A stretch of DNA of 27,464 bases from a virus. Location: positions 1 to 27,464 of the IMG/VR virus record IMGVR_UViG_3300030380_002418. One strand, 5' to 3'. The notes beneath the pieces are model-generated. The model was not told the origin of the DNA, did no database searches, and saw nothing but the letters and a program-made list of their open reading frames with translations. The position numbers and the translations under genes were made by a program. Positions 14,347 through 23,199 of this stretch are shown here, piece after piece. Numbering within the stretch: position 1 is the stretch's first letter; the number at the start of each line of letters is the position of its first letter.

Positions 14347-14382
14347 AAAAAAAGGGTAAGTAGGCATTAACCCACCTACCCT
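14347..14382 (-). terminator. Strong intrinsic terminator after the major capsid gene
   Basis: On the minus strand AGGGTAGGTGGG and CCTACTTACCCT form a 12-bp stem with two G-T pairs and a TTAATG loop, followed by seven T residues. It lies 22 nt past the capsid stop. Only partial read-through should reach the tail tube gene unless a further promoter lies within the 75-nt gap. Confidence 0.93.
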
Positions 14383-14404
14383 AATTTTTGGTTAATTTAA
14401 TTTA

Positions 14405-15364
14405 TTAAGAATATAGTACAATGTCAGACCCTATTCCGTACTGAACTCCAGCAGTAAATCTCATAACAACTCTTACGTTTTGAGAACCATCTAGGTCAGC
14501 CATATCGATTAACTTAACTTCGTTGTGGTCAGATAAAAGACCTGTTCCGAAGAATAAGTTAGATTTTTGAGCAGCAACAGCTCTGTTGTCAGCAAGACCG
14601 TTAGCAACAAATAATTTTACACCATCAAAAGATAATGCTCCATTTTGCCACCACATAGTACCTTGATTAGATACACCGTTTGCTCCAATGCTAGATACGT
14701 TTTCAGTACCAGCAGCATTTTCTAAGATTCCAAATCCTCCTAGTGCTCTTACATAAGCTCTAGCGATGTTTTGAGATACATAGATAAATAAATCTTCTTT
14801 TCCATATAGTGAAGAAGGAATAGCATCAACGATAGCTCCTAGTTGAGCAATAACGTTTGAAGATGTTACAGTCGCAGCAGCAACGTCAATAACGTCACCA
14901 TCAGCAGCTAATAAAGTTGTAAATCCATCGAATTCACCAGCGTTTCCGTTAACACCTTTCCAAATGTTGTTTTCTGTTTTTTCAGCAACTAATCCAGAAA
15001 CGTGACCAATTAAGTAGTCAGAGAATTTTGGAGGTAGGTTGTCAAAAGCAGAGTATCCCATTTGTACAGCTTCCCAGTCACTTCTAAAGTCTTTCTTACA
15101 AAGCTCTAGGTTTACTTGGAATTCTTCTGGTTGAAGGATTCTTTCAGTTAATGTAATAGTTGCAGTATCAGTGAAATCACAAGTTGCATCTTTGATTACG
15201 TTAGCATCAGTAGCAATTTTTTTGATTACCTCTTTGAACTTTACATTTGGTTTGATTTCAATACCACCTCTATCAAGTGTAACACCTGATAATAAAGCAG
15301 CAGAAATGTACTTGCCTGCAAATTCGCCAGCATAAGTACTTGTAATTGATGTAGTAGTAGCCAT
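14405..15364 (-). CDS. Major capsid protein, HK97-like
   Basis: A 319-aa protein whose length, position after a scaffold-like gene and composition fit an HK97-fold capsid subunit. It starts ATTTSITSTYAGEFAGKYIS. VTLDRGGIEIKPNVKFKEVI forms the region before the main fold. Later segments include LTERILQPEEFQVNLELCKK, a long spine-like helix (FSDYLIGHVSGLVAEKTENN) and a C-terminal FTAGVQYGIGSDIVLYS strand. Codon use appears richer in G+C than in neighbouring genes, typical of a highly expressed capsid gene. A strong terminator follows. The upstream scaffold gene ends 25 nt before. No separate delta domain is obvious. Confidence 0.8.
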   Translation of the reverse strand: MATTTSITSTYAGEFAGKYISAALLSGVTLDRGGIEIKPNVKFKEVIKKIATDANVIKDATCDFTDTATITLTERILQPEEFQVNLELCKKDFRSDWEAVQMGYSAFDNLPPKFSDYLIGHVSGLVAEKTENNIWKGVNGNAGEFDGFTTLLAADGDVIDVAAATVTSSNVIAQLGAIVDAIPSSLYGKEDLFIYVSQNIARAYVRALGGFGILENAAGTENVSSIGANGVSNQGTMWWQNGALSFDGVKLFVANGLADNRAVAAQKSNLFFGTGLLSDHNEVKLIDMADLDGSQNVRVVMRFTAGVQYGIGSDIVLYS

Positions 15365-15389
15365 TTTTTAATTAATTTTAGTTTTTAGT

Positions 15390-15923
15390 TTATTTTAAAT
15401 TAGCAATTCTGTTCATTACCCTATCTCTAGTGTTCATAACTCTGTTTTGACCAAAAGATTTAAAGTTTTGTTTTACTTCCCCTTCAGGGTTGTGTGCGAT
15501 TGGTTCTGAAGCTGGTTCAGCAGATAACTTTTCTATTTCTTTTTCCATAGATAGTTTTTCTTCATTGTAACCCAATTTCATTTCTTCAATCATTTTCTTT
15601 AGTTCAGAGATTTTAGAATCAAATTCGTCTCTTCCAACGTATTTTGTTTCATCCATCTCAATTTCTTCAGAGGCTTCCTCCATTACAGGAACTTCCTCTT
15701 GTAACTCTTCAGAAACAACTTCTTCAGAAGACAACTCCTCTTTTACTTCTTCTTCTTGACAAGCAAGTTCAGTAAGTTCTTGAGATAGTTTTTCTTCTTC
15801 TTTAACTTCTTCCGAAAGATTTACTTCTTGATTCACCTCAACTTCTTTTACTTCATCCTTTTTAACTAATGATAGTTTTTCCATGATGTCGTTCAAAATT
15901 GATGTAGCTTTAGTGTTTTCCAT
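15390..15923 (-). CDS. Putative capsid scaffolding protein
   Basis: A 177-aa, extremely acidic, helical protein. Residues about 20-95 are nearly continuous Glu/Val/Leu heptads (EVKEVEVNQEVNLSEEVKEE, then SSEEVVSEELQEEVPVMEEA). A coiled coil follows (FDSKISELKKMIEEMK, about 104-119). The basic C-terminus (FGQNRVMNTRDRVMNRIANL, about 157-176) would dock on the capsid. An acidic rod with a positively charged C-terminus next to the major capsid gene is the usual scaffold design. EPASEPIAHNPEG forms a flexible linker. It is probably removed by the protease encoded at 16354-17853. Function is from composition and position. Confidence 0.72.
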   Translation of the reverse strand: MENTKATSILNDIMEKLSLVKKDEVKEVEVNQEVNLSEEVKEEEKLSQELTELACQEEEVKEELSSEEVVSEELQEEVPVMEEASEEIEMDETKYVGRDEFDSKISELKKMIEEMKLGYNEEKLSMEKEIEKLSAEPASEPIAHNPEGEVKQNFKSFGQNRVMNTRDRVMNRIANLK

Positions 15924-15988
15924 AAATTTCGATTTATAAATTAATTTATCTTACTTAAATAACTGTATGTAAAAAGGTTGTTAGATTT

Positions 15989-16357
15989 TTAGTTTGCAGC
16001 AATACAAGCCGTACAATCATCATATAGAGTAATAGATTCAATTTCTAATCCAACTTCTGTTGTTGTTCTCAATACAGTATAACATCCTGTATGATGATTA
16101 TTTTTTAATGTTAAATGATAAACATTTCCAACAACTAAAGATATTGTATCCGACCAAACATTATGTTTGTGACCATCCGAACAAAACTCAACTCTATACA
16201 TATTAGATTTTGGTGCTATAGCTCTTATTCTTCCAACGCCTTGACTTCTTAAAGTACCATCACAACACTTTCTTGAATATGTGCCATCTTTACACATACA
16301 ACCTCTTCTACTACCACTTGGAACAGCGTTTCCTACAGTTTCATTTGTTTTTTTCAT
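15989..16357 (-). CDS. Cysteine-rich small virion-module protein
   Basis: A 122-aa protein. SRRGCMCKDGTYSRKCCDGT places four Cys in a short N-terminal loop. The rest is beta-rich with further Cys: RVEFCSDGHKHNVW, NHHTGCYTVLRTTT and a final YDDCTACIAA. Nine cysteines in all suggest metal binding or disulphides. I recall RRGCxCxDGxxYSRxCCDG proteins in Flavobacteriia phages near the capsid genes, without a known function. It starts with an ATGA overlap on the protease stop and lies before the scaffold gene, so a minor capsid or decoration role is likely. Confidence 0.6.
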   Translation of the reverse strand: MKKTNETVGNAVPSGSRRGCMCKDGTYSRKCCDGTLRSQGVGRIRAIAPKSNMYRVEFCSDGHKHNVWSDTISLVVGNVYHLTLKNNHHTGCYTVLRTTTEVGLEIESITLYDDCTACIAAN

Positions 16358-17853
16358 TTCTTACTGCTTTTAGGATGTTTAGTTGGTAGCAAATCGTAAT
16401 CAGTTGTGTACTTAGCATTTTCTGGTCTTCCGTTTCTTACTAGGTACATAAAAGCGTTAACTCTGGCGTGTGCCCACTGTGAAGGTGATTTTACGTTTGG
16501 TGAATGACTTGTATTGTATGCTCCAAGACCTCTTTGAAATACTGAGGCTAGCATACCAACAGTTATACCATAACCTAACTTTTCCTTATATCTTTTATTA
16601 AAATCATCTGCTTTCTTTTGTAATGAAGCTCTGTCTTTTGCAGATACTTTAGCACCTCTTTTGCCAGAAGCATCTCCTTTTGCCGTTCCTTTACCTTTAG
16701 GGTTTTTGTTAGGCGTATCAGATTTAGGTGCTTTAGGGCTTTTTCTTATAACACCATCTTTACCGACTTCTGCTAGTTTATGTTGTTCACAAGGCATATA
16801 CCAAGTCTTACCTTCAAGCTCGTGTTCGTGTATTCCTTTACAATCTAAATCTTCAGCCATTTTTTCAGCCATTTCTCTAGTTGAATATGCTAATCTATCA
16901 TTTATAATTGCATGGTCTTTATCTACAACCATAGATGCCATTTTTAATTCACCAAGTTCTCTTAGCTTGCCTCTTGACCAATTTAATCCTGCTTTGCCTC
17001 CCCATAGTAAATAAGATATAGTTCCACAAGCTTTACTGTCTCCAGCATCATAATATGTCTCTGCTCGACTTAAATAAGAATACATCCTCTTAATTGTTGA
17101 TACACTCAATTTCTCACCTCTTGATAATTGCTGAGCTCTTATTTTTCCTACGCTTGTGGCACATTTATTATTTACTTTTTTATTTAGTTCAATGCCTCTT
17201 TTAGCATTATTTCTAACACCACTTCCATAATCACTATAAGTTTTAAATTCATACTTATTATCTAGTATTGAATTAGCAATCTCTAATAATATTTCTGTAG
17301 CTTCTTCTTCATTGTGTATTTCTTCTATTCTACTCATGGCAATTTTATCAGTGAAATAACCTTCTATAGAAAAACCTTTGACCAATCCTGTCTTTATATA
17401 GTCGTTCCAAACCTTATCATTATTAACTTTCATAGATACCATCCAAGTACCAATAGGCAAATCCATACCGTACTTTCTTGACTTATCATGTACGTCATCT
17501 TCTATAATCCAAGATTCAACTACAGATAAACCATGTAATTCAGCTTGATGTTCTAATGTAGATTTGTTTTGATTTCCTCTCATTAAGAATAATTGTGAGG
17601 CTTGTCTTACTGTATCTTCACTAAAGAATATATAATACTCATCTTCACCATTTCTTCTATATATGTTTTTGTTGGGAACTAAAGCCGCACCCATTAATAT
17701 TTTCTTTTCTTTGTTAACTTCAGCAAGTTTTATTTCGTGTTGTTTAGATAATGCAATAAAGTTTTCTTCTATTGCAGGCTCATCAACTATAGATATAGCC
17801 TCTATGCCTGATAATAATTGTTCTTCGTCTATAAGTAATTCTACTATTTTCAT
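16354..17853 (-). CDS. XkdF-like prohead protease fused to further domains
   Basis: A 499-aa multidomain protein. Residues about 50-170 resemble the XkdF-like serine protease domain (Peptidase S78_2): LMGAALVPNKNIYRRNGEDE, STLEHQ with candidate His102, SWIIEDDVHD, and VKGFSIEGYF with candidate Ser162. Residues 205-302 form a separate Cys/Tyr-containing domain (CATSVGKIRAQQLSRG, IKRMYSYLSRAETYYDAGDS, GTISYLLWGGKAG). A small third block (312-360) has AEDLDCKGIHEHELEGKTW. A Lys/Gly/Pro linker (370-403) joins a C-terminal domain (405-491) with LGYGITVGMLASVFQRGLGA that resembles DUF5824. It probably matures the prohead. The additional domains have unknown roles. The stop overlaps the next start by 4 nt. 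Confidence 0.75.
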   Translation of the reverse strand: MKIVELLIDEEQLLSGIEAISIVDEPAIEENFIALSKQHEIKLAEVNKEKKILMGAALVPNKNIYRRNGEDEYYIFFSEDTVRQASQLFLMRGNQNKSTLEHQAELHGLSVVESWIIEDDVHDKSRKYGMDLPIGTWMVSMKVNNDKVWNDYIKTGLVKGFSIEGYFTDKIAMSRIEEIHNEEEATEILLEIANSILDNKYEFKTYSDYGSGVRNNAKRGIELNKKVNNKCATSVGKIRAQQLSRGEKLSVSTIKRMYSYLSRAETYYDAGDSKACGTISYLLWGGKAGLNWSRGKLRELGELKMASMVVDKDHAIINDRLAYSTREMAEKMAEDLDCKGIHEHELEGKTWYMPCEQHKLAEVGKDGVIRKSPKAPKSDTPNKNPKGKGTAKGDASGKRGAKVSAKDRASLQKKADDFNKRYKEKLGYGITVGMLASVFQRGLGAYNTSHSPNVKSPSQWAHARVNAFMYLVRNGRPENAKYTTDYDLLPTKHPKSSKK

Positions 17854-17872
17854 ATTGAATTTATTTTAATAA

Positions 17873-19465
17873 TTAACCGACTGATGCGGTGTTTGTAATA
17901 TTTCTTTCTAATTCTTGAGCTGATGTTATTTCTTTACTAACAACAAATGCTTTCAATGGTTGTCCTGTTACGCCTGCTAATGTAGTTGCTAATTGACTTA
18001 CTCCTCCAGCACCTACTACATTAAAGTCAGGAGCTTCTATTTGCGTAGGGGTTGGAGTACTTGCAGAACCTCTTTCATTAGGAACTTTTACTGATTTTAT
18101 TTTTTGTACATTAGCAAGTCCTGCTGCAATAACTGCTGCAGCATTAATAAAGTTTAACGGAACTGGACCAGCTAAAGCTTCATTAGCACCTGCATAAGTA
18201 TTTATAATTGCTGACGCTATTTTCATTGTTTTATTTCCTGATGTGTTTTCACCAAATAAACTTGCTGCTTGATTTAAGTTAGTTGCTATTTCTTTTAGTT
18301 GTTTGTTTCTGTTGGTTCTTTCTATTTCATTAAGCTTTTTGATTGCTTTAGAATTATCTTCTTTATTTTTAGCATACTTATCGTCTGCTTTCACTAAGTC
18401 TGCTAAGGCTTTTATCCCGACATCTCCAGCACCCTTCAATGCTTTAGATGCTTCTAATGATGCATTTATTTGCCTTATACTCCAACCTTCTAACATTTTT
18501 TCTAATATAAAATCAGAATCTTTAGCTCTGCCTTGTAGATATTCAAAAAGTTCTTCAAATTCAATTTTTAATTCATCTGATGCACTTTTTACCTTATCTC
18601 TAAATCCAATAGGAGCTTCTGATAGTTTTTCTATTTGTTTGTTAGATTCTAGTATTTCTCTTTGGCTTTCTCTTATTTGAGCTCTTAGCGTTTTTACCCT
18701 GTCTAAGTCACCCCTTTGTAAAGCTTCTGTTTCATCTTTTCTTAATTGAATTAATCTTGTTTCTGCCTCAAATATATCAAACATTTCTTGAGCTATTTTA
18801 ACTCTATTTTCTAAAGATATTTCTTCGTCTCTTAGAAGTTTAGTGTTAGATATACCTACCTCGTCAAATCTATCAGCAATTTCCATTAAGTCTTCTTGAG
18901 TAGCACTTATTTCTTTAGTTAAATTACCTAAAGCATCCATACCTACTTTAGTTACTAAACCTAATGATTGTCTAAGTTGTCTAAGTTGTCTATTTCTTAA
19001 TTTAATGTTTTCTGCTATTTCTTCATTTAATTTTTTTATTGCTTCTGCTTCTTCTTCAGCAGCAGTTGCAGAACCTTTAAAGAAAGCAATAATATCTGCT
19101 CCATAAGATATTAATAATTGTACTGCTATTAAAAAACCTCCTGCTCCCCATAAACTTTTTAAGAGCATACCCATTGACTTTACAAATCCTCCATTGGTTC
19201 TAGCAAAAGATTGAAATAATGAAATTACTTGCGACAAGTTGTTTGCGATTGCCGTAAATCCAAAAGATGCATCTGATGCTAAACGACCAGTTTCTAAGAG
19301 TATAGCGTTATTTAAACCTGATTGAGCTCTACCTTTTTCTGTAGCTTTATTTACCTTTACTTGAGCAGTACTTAATTTGCCTAAAGCATCTTCTACCTTT
19401 TTAACTTCTGCTGGAGCTGCTCCTGCTGATACCTGTACCGTTACTAGTATCTTTTTACTTGCCAT
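17873..19465 (-). CDS. Tail tape measure protein
   Basis: A 530-aa helical protein. A short N-terminal strand (KKILVTVQVSAG) is followed by helices, a hydrophobic segment likely to cross the membrane (WGAGGFLIAVQLLISYGADI, residues 106-125) and a long coiled coil (about 134-300, EAEAIKKLNEEIAENIKLRN onward). A Lys/Asn helix (about 360-400) and an Ala/Gly-rich C-terminal part (INTYAGANEALAGPVPLNFI) follow. This is typical of a tape measure, which sets tail length and moves into the host at infection. At roughly 0.15 nm per residue it implies a short tail, near 80 nm. Preceded by a 48-aa ORF that overlaps it by 11 nt. Confidence 0.82.
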   Translation of the reverse strand: MASKKILVTVQVSAGAAPAEVKKVEDALGKLSTAQVKVNKATEKGRAQSGLNNAILLETGRLASDASFGFTAIANNLSQVISLFQSFARTNGGFVKSMGMLLKSLWGAGGFLIAVQLLISYGADIIAFFKGSATAAEEEAEAIKKLNEEIAENIKLRNRQLRQLRQSLGLVTKVGMDALGNLTKEISATQEDLMEIADRFDEVGISNTKLLRDEEISLENRVKIAQEMFDIFEAETRLIQLRKDETEALQRGDLDRVKTLRAQIRESQREILESNKQIEKLSEAPIGFRDKVKSASDELKIEFEELFEYLQGRAKDSDFILEKMLEGWSIRQINASLEASKALKGAGDVGIKALADLVKADDKYAKNKEDNSKAIKKLNEIERTNRNKQLKEIATNLNQAASLFGENTSGNKTMKIASAIINTYAGANEALAGPVPLNFINAAAVIAAGLANVQKIKSVKVPNERGSASTPTPTQIEAPDFNVVGAGGVSQLATTLAGVTGQPLKAFVVSKEITSAQELERNITNTASVG

Positions 19466-19601
19466 ATCTTAATCTTTTAAGTTGTTCGTTCATTTGTACA
19501 AAATCTTTTACTCCTGCATATTTACCTTTTGCTATTTCTACATTTTCACCAGCTCCGTACCAATCAGAAGCATTTAATAAATCAAGTATATCTTTTATCA
19601 T
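19455..19601 (-). CDS. 48-aa small tail-module protein
   Basis: A short ORF from ATG 19601 to TAA 19457-19455 encodes MIKDILDLLNASDWYGAGEN, then VEIAKGKYAGVKDFVQMNEQ and LKRLRYGK. It begins 2 nt after the 742-aa gene stop and overlaps the tape measure start by 11 nt, fully filling the gap. The ASDWYGAG and KGKYAGVKDFVxMNEQL segments look like a genuine short protein; I recall such genes beside tape measures in Bacteroidota phages, function unknown. A tail assembly accessory role is plausible. Confidence 0.7.
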   Translation of the reverse strand: MIKDILDLLNASDWYGAGENVEIAKGKYAGVKDFVQMNEQLKRLRYGK

Positions 19602-19603
19602 AG

Positions 19604-21832
19604 TTATAATTTGTTTAGTAATTCTAATTGACTTACTTCAGTTTTAAAGTTTGTGCTTATAGAATTAATCGTAAATGTTCTATCTTGTATCACAAGCTCA
19701 TCATTTAATCTATAATTAACTAATATATCTGTTGGCAAGTATCCTTTTAACTTATATATTCTTTTCTTTTCTTCAAAGATTCCGTTAATATAATTAGCAT
19801 AAAACTTTTTAAACAAAGAGTTAGTGCCTCCATCATAATTAGTTAAATTCCATTCATCTATTTCATCATCAAAATTAATTGTGAAAGAAGCCGCAGTTGA
19901 TGTTGTGCCATCTTCATTAGTGTTAGAAGGTCTATAATATTGTGTTATTTCTACAGGAGTGCCATCTGAAATCCATTTAATTCCTGTTCCAGAAGATAAT
20001 CCAGTTTTTTGTATAGCATAAAAAACTAAAGGCTTAGTTAATACTGGAGAATAATTACCAGTGTTTGGAGTTACGTCTGTTTTAGATTCAAAGTCTCCAT
20101 CTGCTGAATAACCACAAAGAATATCTGTTATGTATGGTGAAGGAGATGTGATTGCTGAATAAGGGCTTGTTCCTGTTTGATTAGTGTCAATTATTCTTTC
20201 AAACTTCATATGTTCAAAAGGTACTTTAACTTCGTATTTAGTACCTCTATCAACAAATGTAGGTCTGACTTCTTCATTACCAAAGGTCTCATTAAATTGT
20301 TCTAAATGATTTATAGATAATAAAGTAGACGGTTTTTCATACTGAAAATTAATTTGATTAAATTCAAAAGCCCTATCTATAGTCAATTCTTTTGTGTCTA
20401 TATGTTTTGTTATATCATAACTACCTTCAGATGGATTGTTTACTGCATCTAAATAAAAGTTGTCTAAAGTATCTACATATATTTTACCAAAGTCTGCATC
20501 AGCCACATCATCAATATAGTATGCTGTTAAATTAAACATCTTAAATAATCCTGTCAGAAAATCAATAGTTTTAATTTTAGGCACATTGTCTGTTATTATG
20601 ATTTCACTTGTTGTAGATATACTTGCTCCAGTTCCTCCTATGTTAAATACAGCAGTGTTTGTGCCTGTAGGAGTTTGTGTTATTGGATTAAGTATATACT
20701 CTGTCATGTTTAATGTAGGAGTAAAAGACAAGGTTTCATTAGATTCAACAATCCATTTGATTTGATAATTAACTAATTCAAATGTTGATATTAATTGAAC
20801 AGTAAAATCTCTTGAAGCTCCTGCACCTAAAGCTAATTGTCCTAGTGTATTTCCAGTAACATAATCTATAGCTTTTACGCTATAAGGTTTAGTTTGGTCT
20901 GCACCTGTTGTAGTTATTGTTAATTGTGCATCATAACGTCTTGTATGTCCTGAAGTTGATACAGTCCAAGTATCTCCAGTTATGTTAAAACCTAAGTCAC
21001 CAGAAGAATATCCCCATGAGCCACATATACGACTTAATGTTTCTTCTTGATTTTCGTCTCCTCCTATTGCTCCTTTATTTCTACTTAACCAAAGAAATAG
21101 ATTACTAAATTCAGTTGAGCTAAAGAAATCTCTAGTAAACACCACATTAGAAGAGTATCCGTTAGATGTAGTATATTTATCTTCTATAGCTTCTATTATA
21201 GTTAAGCATTTAACAGCAGGCTTTAAATCATCAAACTCTAAACCAATACCGTTTTGTGATGTGTTGTAATATAAATTACCACTATAATTAGGGCTAGATT
21301 GAGCTGAATCATAATAAAATCTTTTTGTGTGTGATATTAAAGGATATATTATTTTACCAGAAGATAATCCTGTTTGTAATCCATTCTTAACATTAGAACT
21401 TGTGTAATCATGTGTATAATCATCTAGTTGACCAAGAGTACTTAATTCATCATCTCCAAGCAAATCTTTTAAGTTTATGGTATTGCCATAAAAAATAACT
21501 TCATAGGAAAAAGGTTTATTGTCTTTCATCTTAACATTATTAAGAGAAATCTTGCCTCTTCTAAATGGAGAAAAGTCTAATTCCATTACAGCGTCTTTTC
21601 TGCTTCTTGCATCAAAACCATTATCAATATTGTAATTATACCAGTGTTGAAATAGTTTGTTGTTAGTTTTAGAAGCAGGTAATGTAAATGTTTGGCTAAA
21701 ATCAGTAAATACTTTTTGTATATCTCTTACATCTTGTATTTTAGATGTTAACGAAATAGTTTCATCATTAAACATATCTACTCTCTTATAGACATCATCA
21801 TTATTTTTTATATATAATACTATTTTTTGCAT
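19604..21832 (-). CDS. Large distal-tail / baseplate-type protein
   Basis: A 742-aa beta-rich protein. It begins MQKIVLYIKNNDDVYKRVDM, then FNDETISLTSKIQDVRDIQK and VFTDFSQTFTLPASKTNNKL, followed by DFSPFRRGKISLNNVKMKDN and VIFYGNTINLKDLLGDDELS. The N-terminal part (about 1-140) is a well-defined domain of the kind found in Bacteroidota tail-tip proteins. The middle is rich in Thr/Ser (about 250-400). The C-terminal part has NINSISTNFKTEVSQLELLN. Position just before the tape measure and size suggest a distal tail or baseplate protein, possibly carrying receptor-binding regions. The stop precedes the 48-aa gene by 2 nt. Confidence 0.6.
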   Translation of the reverse strand: MQKIVLYIKNNDDVYKRVDMFNDETISLTSKIQDVRDIQKVFTDFSQTFTLPASKTNNKLFQHWYNYNIDNGFDARSRKDAVMELDFSPFRRGKISLNNVKMKDNKPFSYEVIFYGNTINLKDLLGDDELSTLGQLDDYTHDYTSSNVKNGLQTGLSSGKIIYPLISHTKRFYYDSAQSSPNYSGNLYYNTSQNGIGLEFDDLKPAVKCLTIIEAIEDKYTTSNGYSSNVVFTRDFFSSTEFSNLFLWLSRNKGAIGGDENQEETLSRICGSWGYSSGDLGFNITGDTWTVSTSGHTRRYDAQLTITTTGADQTKPYSVKAIDYVTGNTLGQLALGAGASRDFTVQLISTFELVNYQIKWIVESNETLSFTPTLNMTEYILNPITQTPTGTNTAVFNIGGTGASISTTSEIIITDNVPKIKTIDFLTGLFKMFNLTAYYIDDVADADFGKIYVDTLDNFYLDAVNNPSEGSYDITKHIDTKELTIDRAFEFNQINFQYEKPSTLLSINHLEQFNETFGNEEVRPTFVDRGTKYEVKVPFEHMKFERIIDTNQTGTSPYSAITSPSPYITDILCGYSADGDFESKTDVTPNTGNYSPVLTKPLVFYAIQKTGLSSGTGIKWISDGTPVEITQYYRPSNTNEDGTTSTAASFTINFDDEIDEWNLTNYDGGTNSLFKKFYANYINGIFEEKKRIYKLKGYLPTDILVNYRLNDELVIQDRTFTINSISTNFKTEVSQLELLNKL

Positions 21833-23199
21833 TATAGAATGTTGTTTATTTTGTCGTAAGCGTAATCAAAAGACAAAGTGTAGCTTATAAGCTTATCGTT
21901 AACTGACTTTTTGAATTGAAGAGTATTAGATTTAAGGTTTATTGGCAAAGTGTTTGTTCCATCAAAAATCCACACTTGTTCTGCAAGCAACATTTCTCTT
22001 ACCACCTCGTTATGGTCTTCAGTGTAAAACCCTGAATTAACGGTTATTGATTCTTTACCATTTGCCATAAACTTCTTTTCTTGGTGTTTGCTTAAAGCAT
22101 AAGAAGGTGTACTGCCAGAGTTTTCTATATCTAAAATATTATTCTTAAACTGTTGTGAAGTGATACTTATGTTAGTCATAGACTTTTTAAAGAACCATAA
22201 GTTTTGTAGTGCTCCAAATTTATTATAGAATATTATATTTAGTGGCGTGTATTTAGGCTCACATACTTTTCTAAGTGTTATAACTACATCTGAATAAGAA
22301 GAATTATTACTAGATATAGTTACAAAATCTCCATCGTTTAAATCCTCACTATCAGTAATAATTAAATACTGTATTTTTTGATTAGTGTTTCCATTATCAG
22401 TTATAACTACAGGCGTTGTTCCTGAACCCCAAGTTACATCATAAGCATCCCAAAAGTCATCAGCATTGTCCCAACTTATATTTGCACCTGCTGAACTTGT
22501 TAAAGTAGCTGTTACCGTTTCTGCTTCTGCATATATAGGAATCTTTATATCAGCACCATCATTATAATAAACCGTAGTATTGTGCTGAAGCACCATAGGT
22601 GTTGTGTATTGTACGCTTCTAGGATTAGTACCATCTTCAAAGTAACCATATCCATCTATACCTAAGAAACTAGATGTATTTGTGTCTTGAGAGTTTACTT
22701 GAACAATAGTTCCTGTTGAATCATAAATAGTAATATCTGCATCTATCCATAAAGTGTCAGTTGCATAGTTATTATATTCTGTTTCCATAAAGTCTCTTGC
22801 AAGCTCACTTAATTCAAATACAACATAAGGCTTAGCAAATAATATATAATTTTCACCTGAAGCCATAATGTCTGAGCTTATAGATAAAGTTGTGTCGCTA
22901 TCAATAGCAGTAACGCTTGCTGTTGTTGAATCTGTTGTATTCTTTATAAAACTACCTACTTGAGCTGTAGTGTTAAAGTTTTGTGTACTATCAACTAATT
23001 TATTAGCCGTAGTAGAAGTTGTTGTTCCTCTATCTAGTTCATCTAATAATTGTTCCTTAGTTAAAGTGTATCTTTTATAAGATGCATTTCTTTGTGCTGA
23101 TGTGCCAGTCCAAATATATAATTCTAACTTAACAGAGCTCAAATCTGCATTAGATACTTTGAAGTAGAATGGGCTTCTTGTGTTTATTACTGTTGACAT
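21832..23199 (-). CDS. Putative tail-tip protein, beta-rich
   Basis: A 455-aa protein with many short strands. The start MSTVINTRSPFYFKVSNADL is followed by VKLELYIWTGTSAQRN, YVVFELSELARDFMETEYNN, ITSQQFKNNILDIENSG and a C-terminal KSVNDKLISYTLSFDYAYDK. An N-terminal segment (about residues 60-115) has a Thr/Ser-rich insertion, TTTSTTANKLVDSTQNFNTT. IFYNKFGALQNLWFFKK, near residue 330, resembles a conserved tail-protein segment. It overlaps both neighbouring genes by one base, so it belongs to the tail operon. A baseplate hub or distal-tail component is likely; no enzyme motif was seen. Confidence 0.55.
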   Translation of the reverse strand: MSTVINTRSPFYFKVSNADLSSVKLELYIWTGTSAQRNASYKRYTLTKEQLLDELDRGTTTSTTANKLVDSTQNFNTTAQVGSFIKNTTDSTTASVTAIDSDTTLSISSDIMASGENYILFAKPYVVFELSELARDFMETEYNNYATDTLWIDADITIYDSTGTIVQVNSQDTNTSSFLGIDGYGYFEDGTNPRSVQYTTPMVLQHNTTVYYNDGADIKIPIYAEAETVTATLTSSAGANISWDNADDFWDAYDVTWGSGTTPVVITDNGNTNQKIQYLIITDSEDLNDGDFVTISSNNSSYSDVVITLRKVCEPKYTPLNIIFYNKFGALQNLWFFKKSMTNISITSQQFKNNILDIENSGSTPSYALSKHQEKKFMANGKESITVNSGFYTEDHNEVVREMLLAEQVWIFDGTNTLPINLKSNTLQFKKSVNDKLISYTLSFDYAYDKINNIL

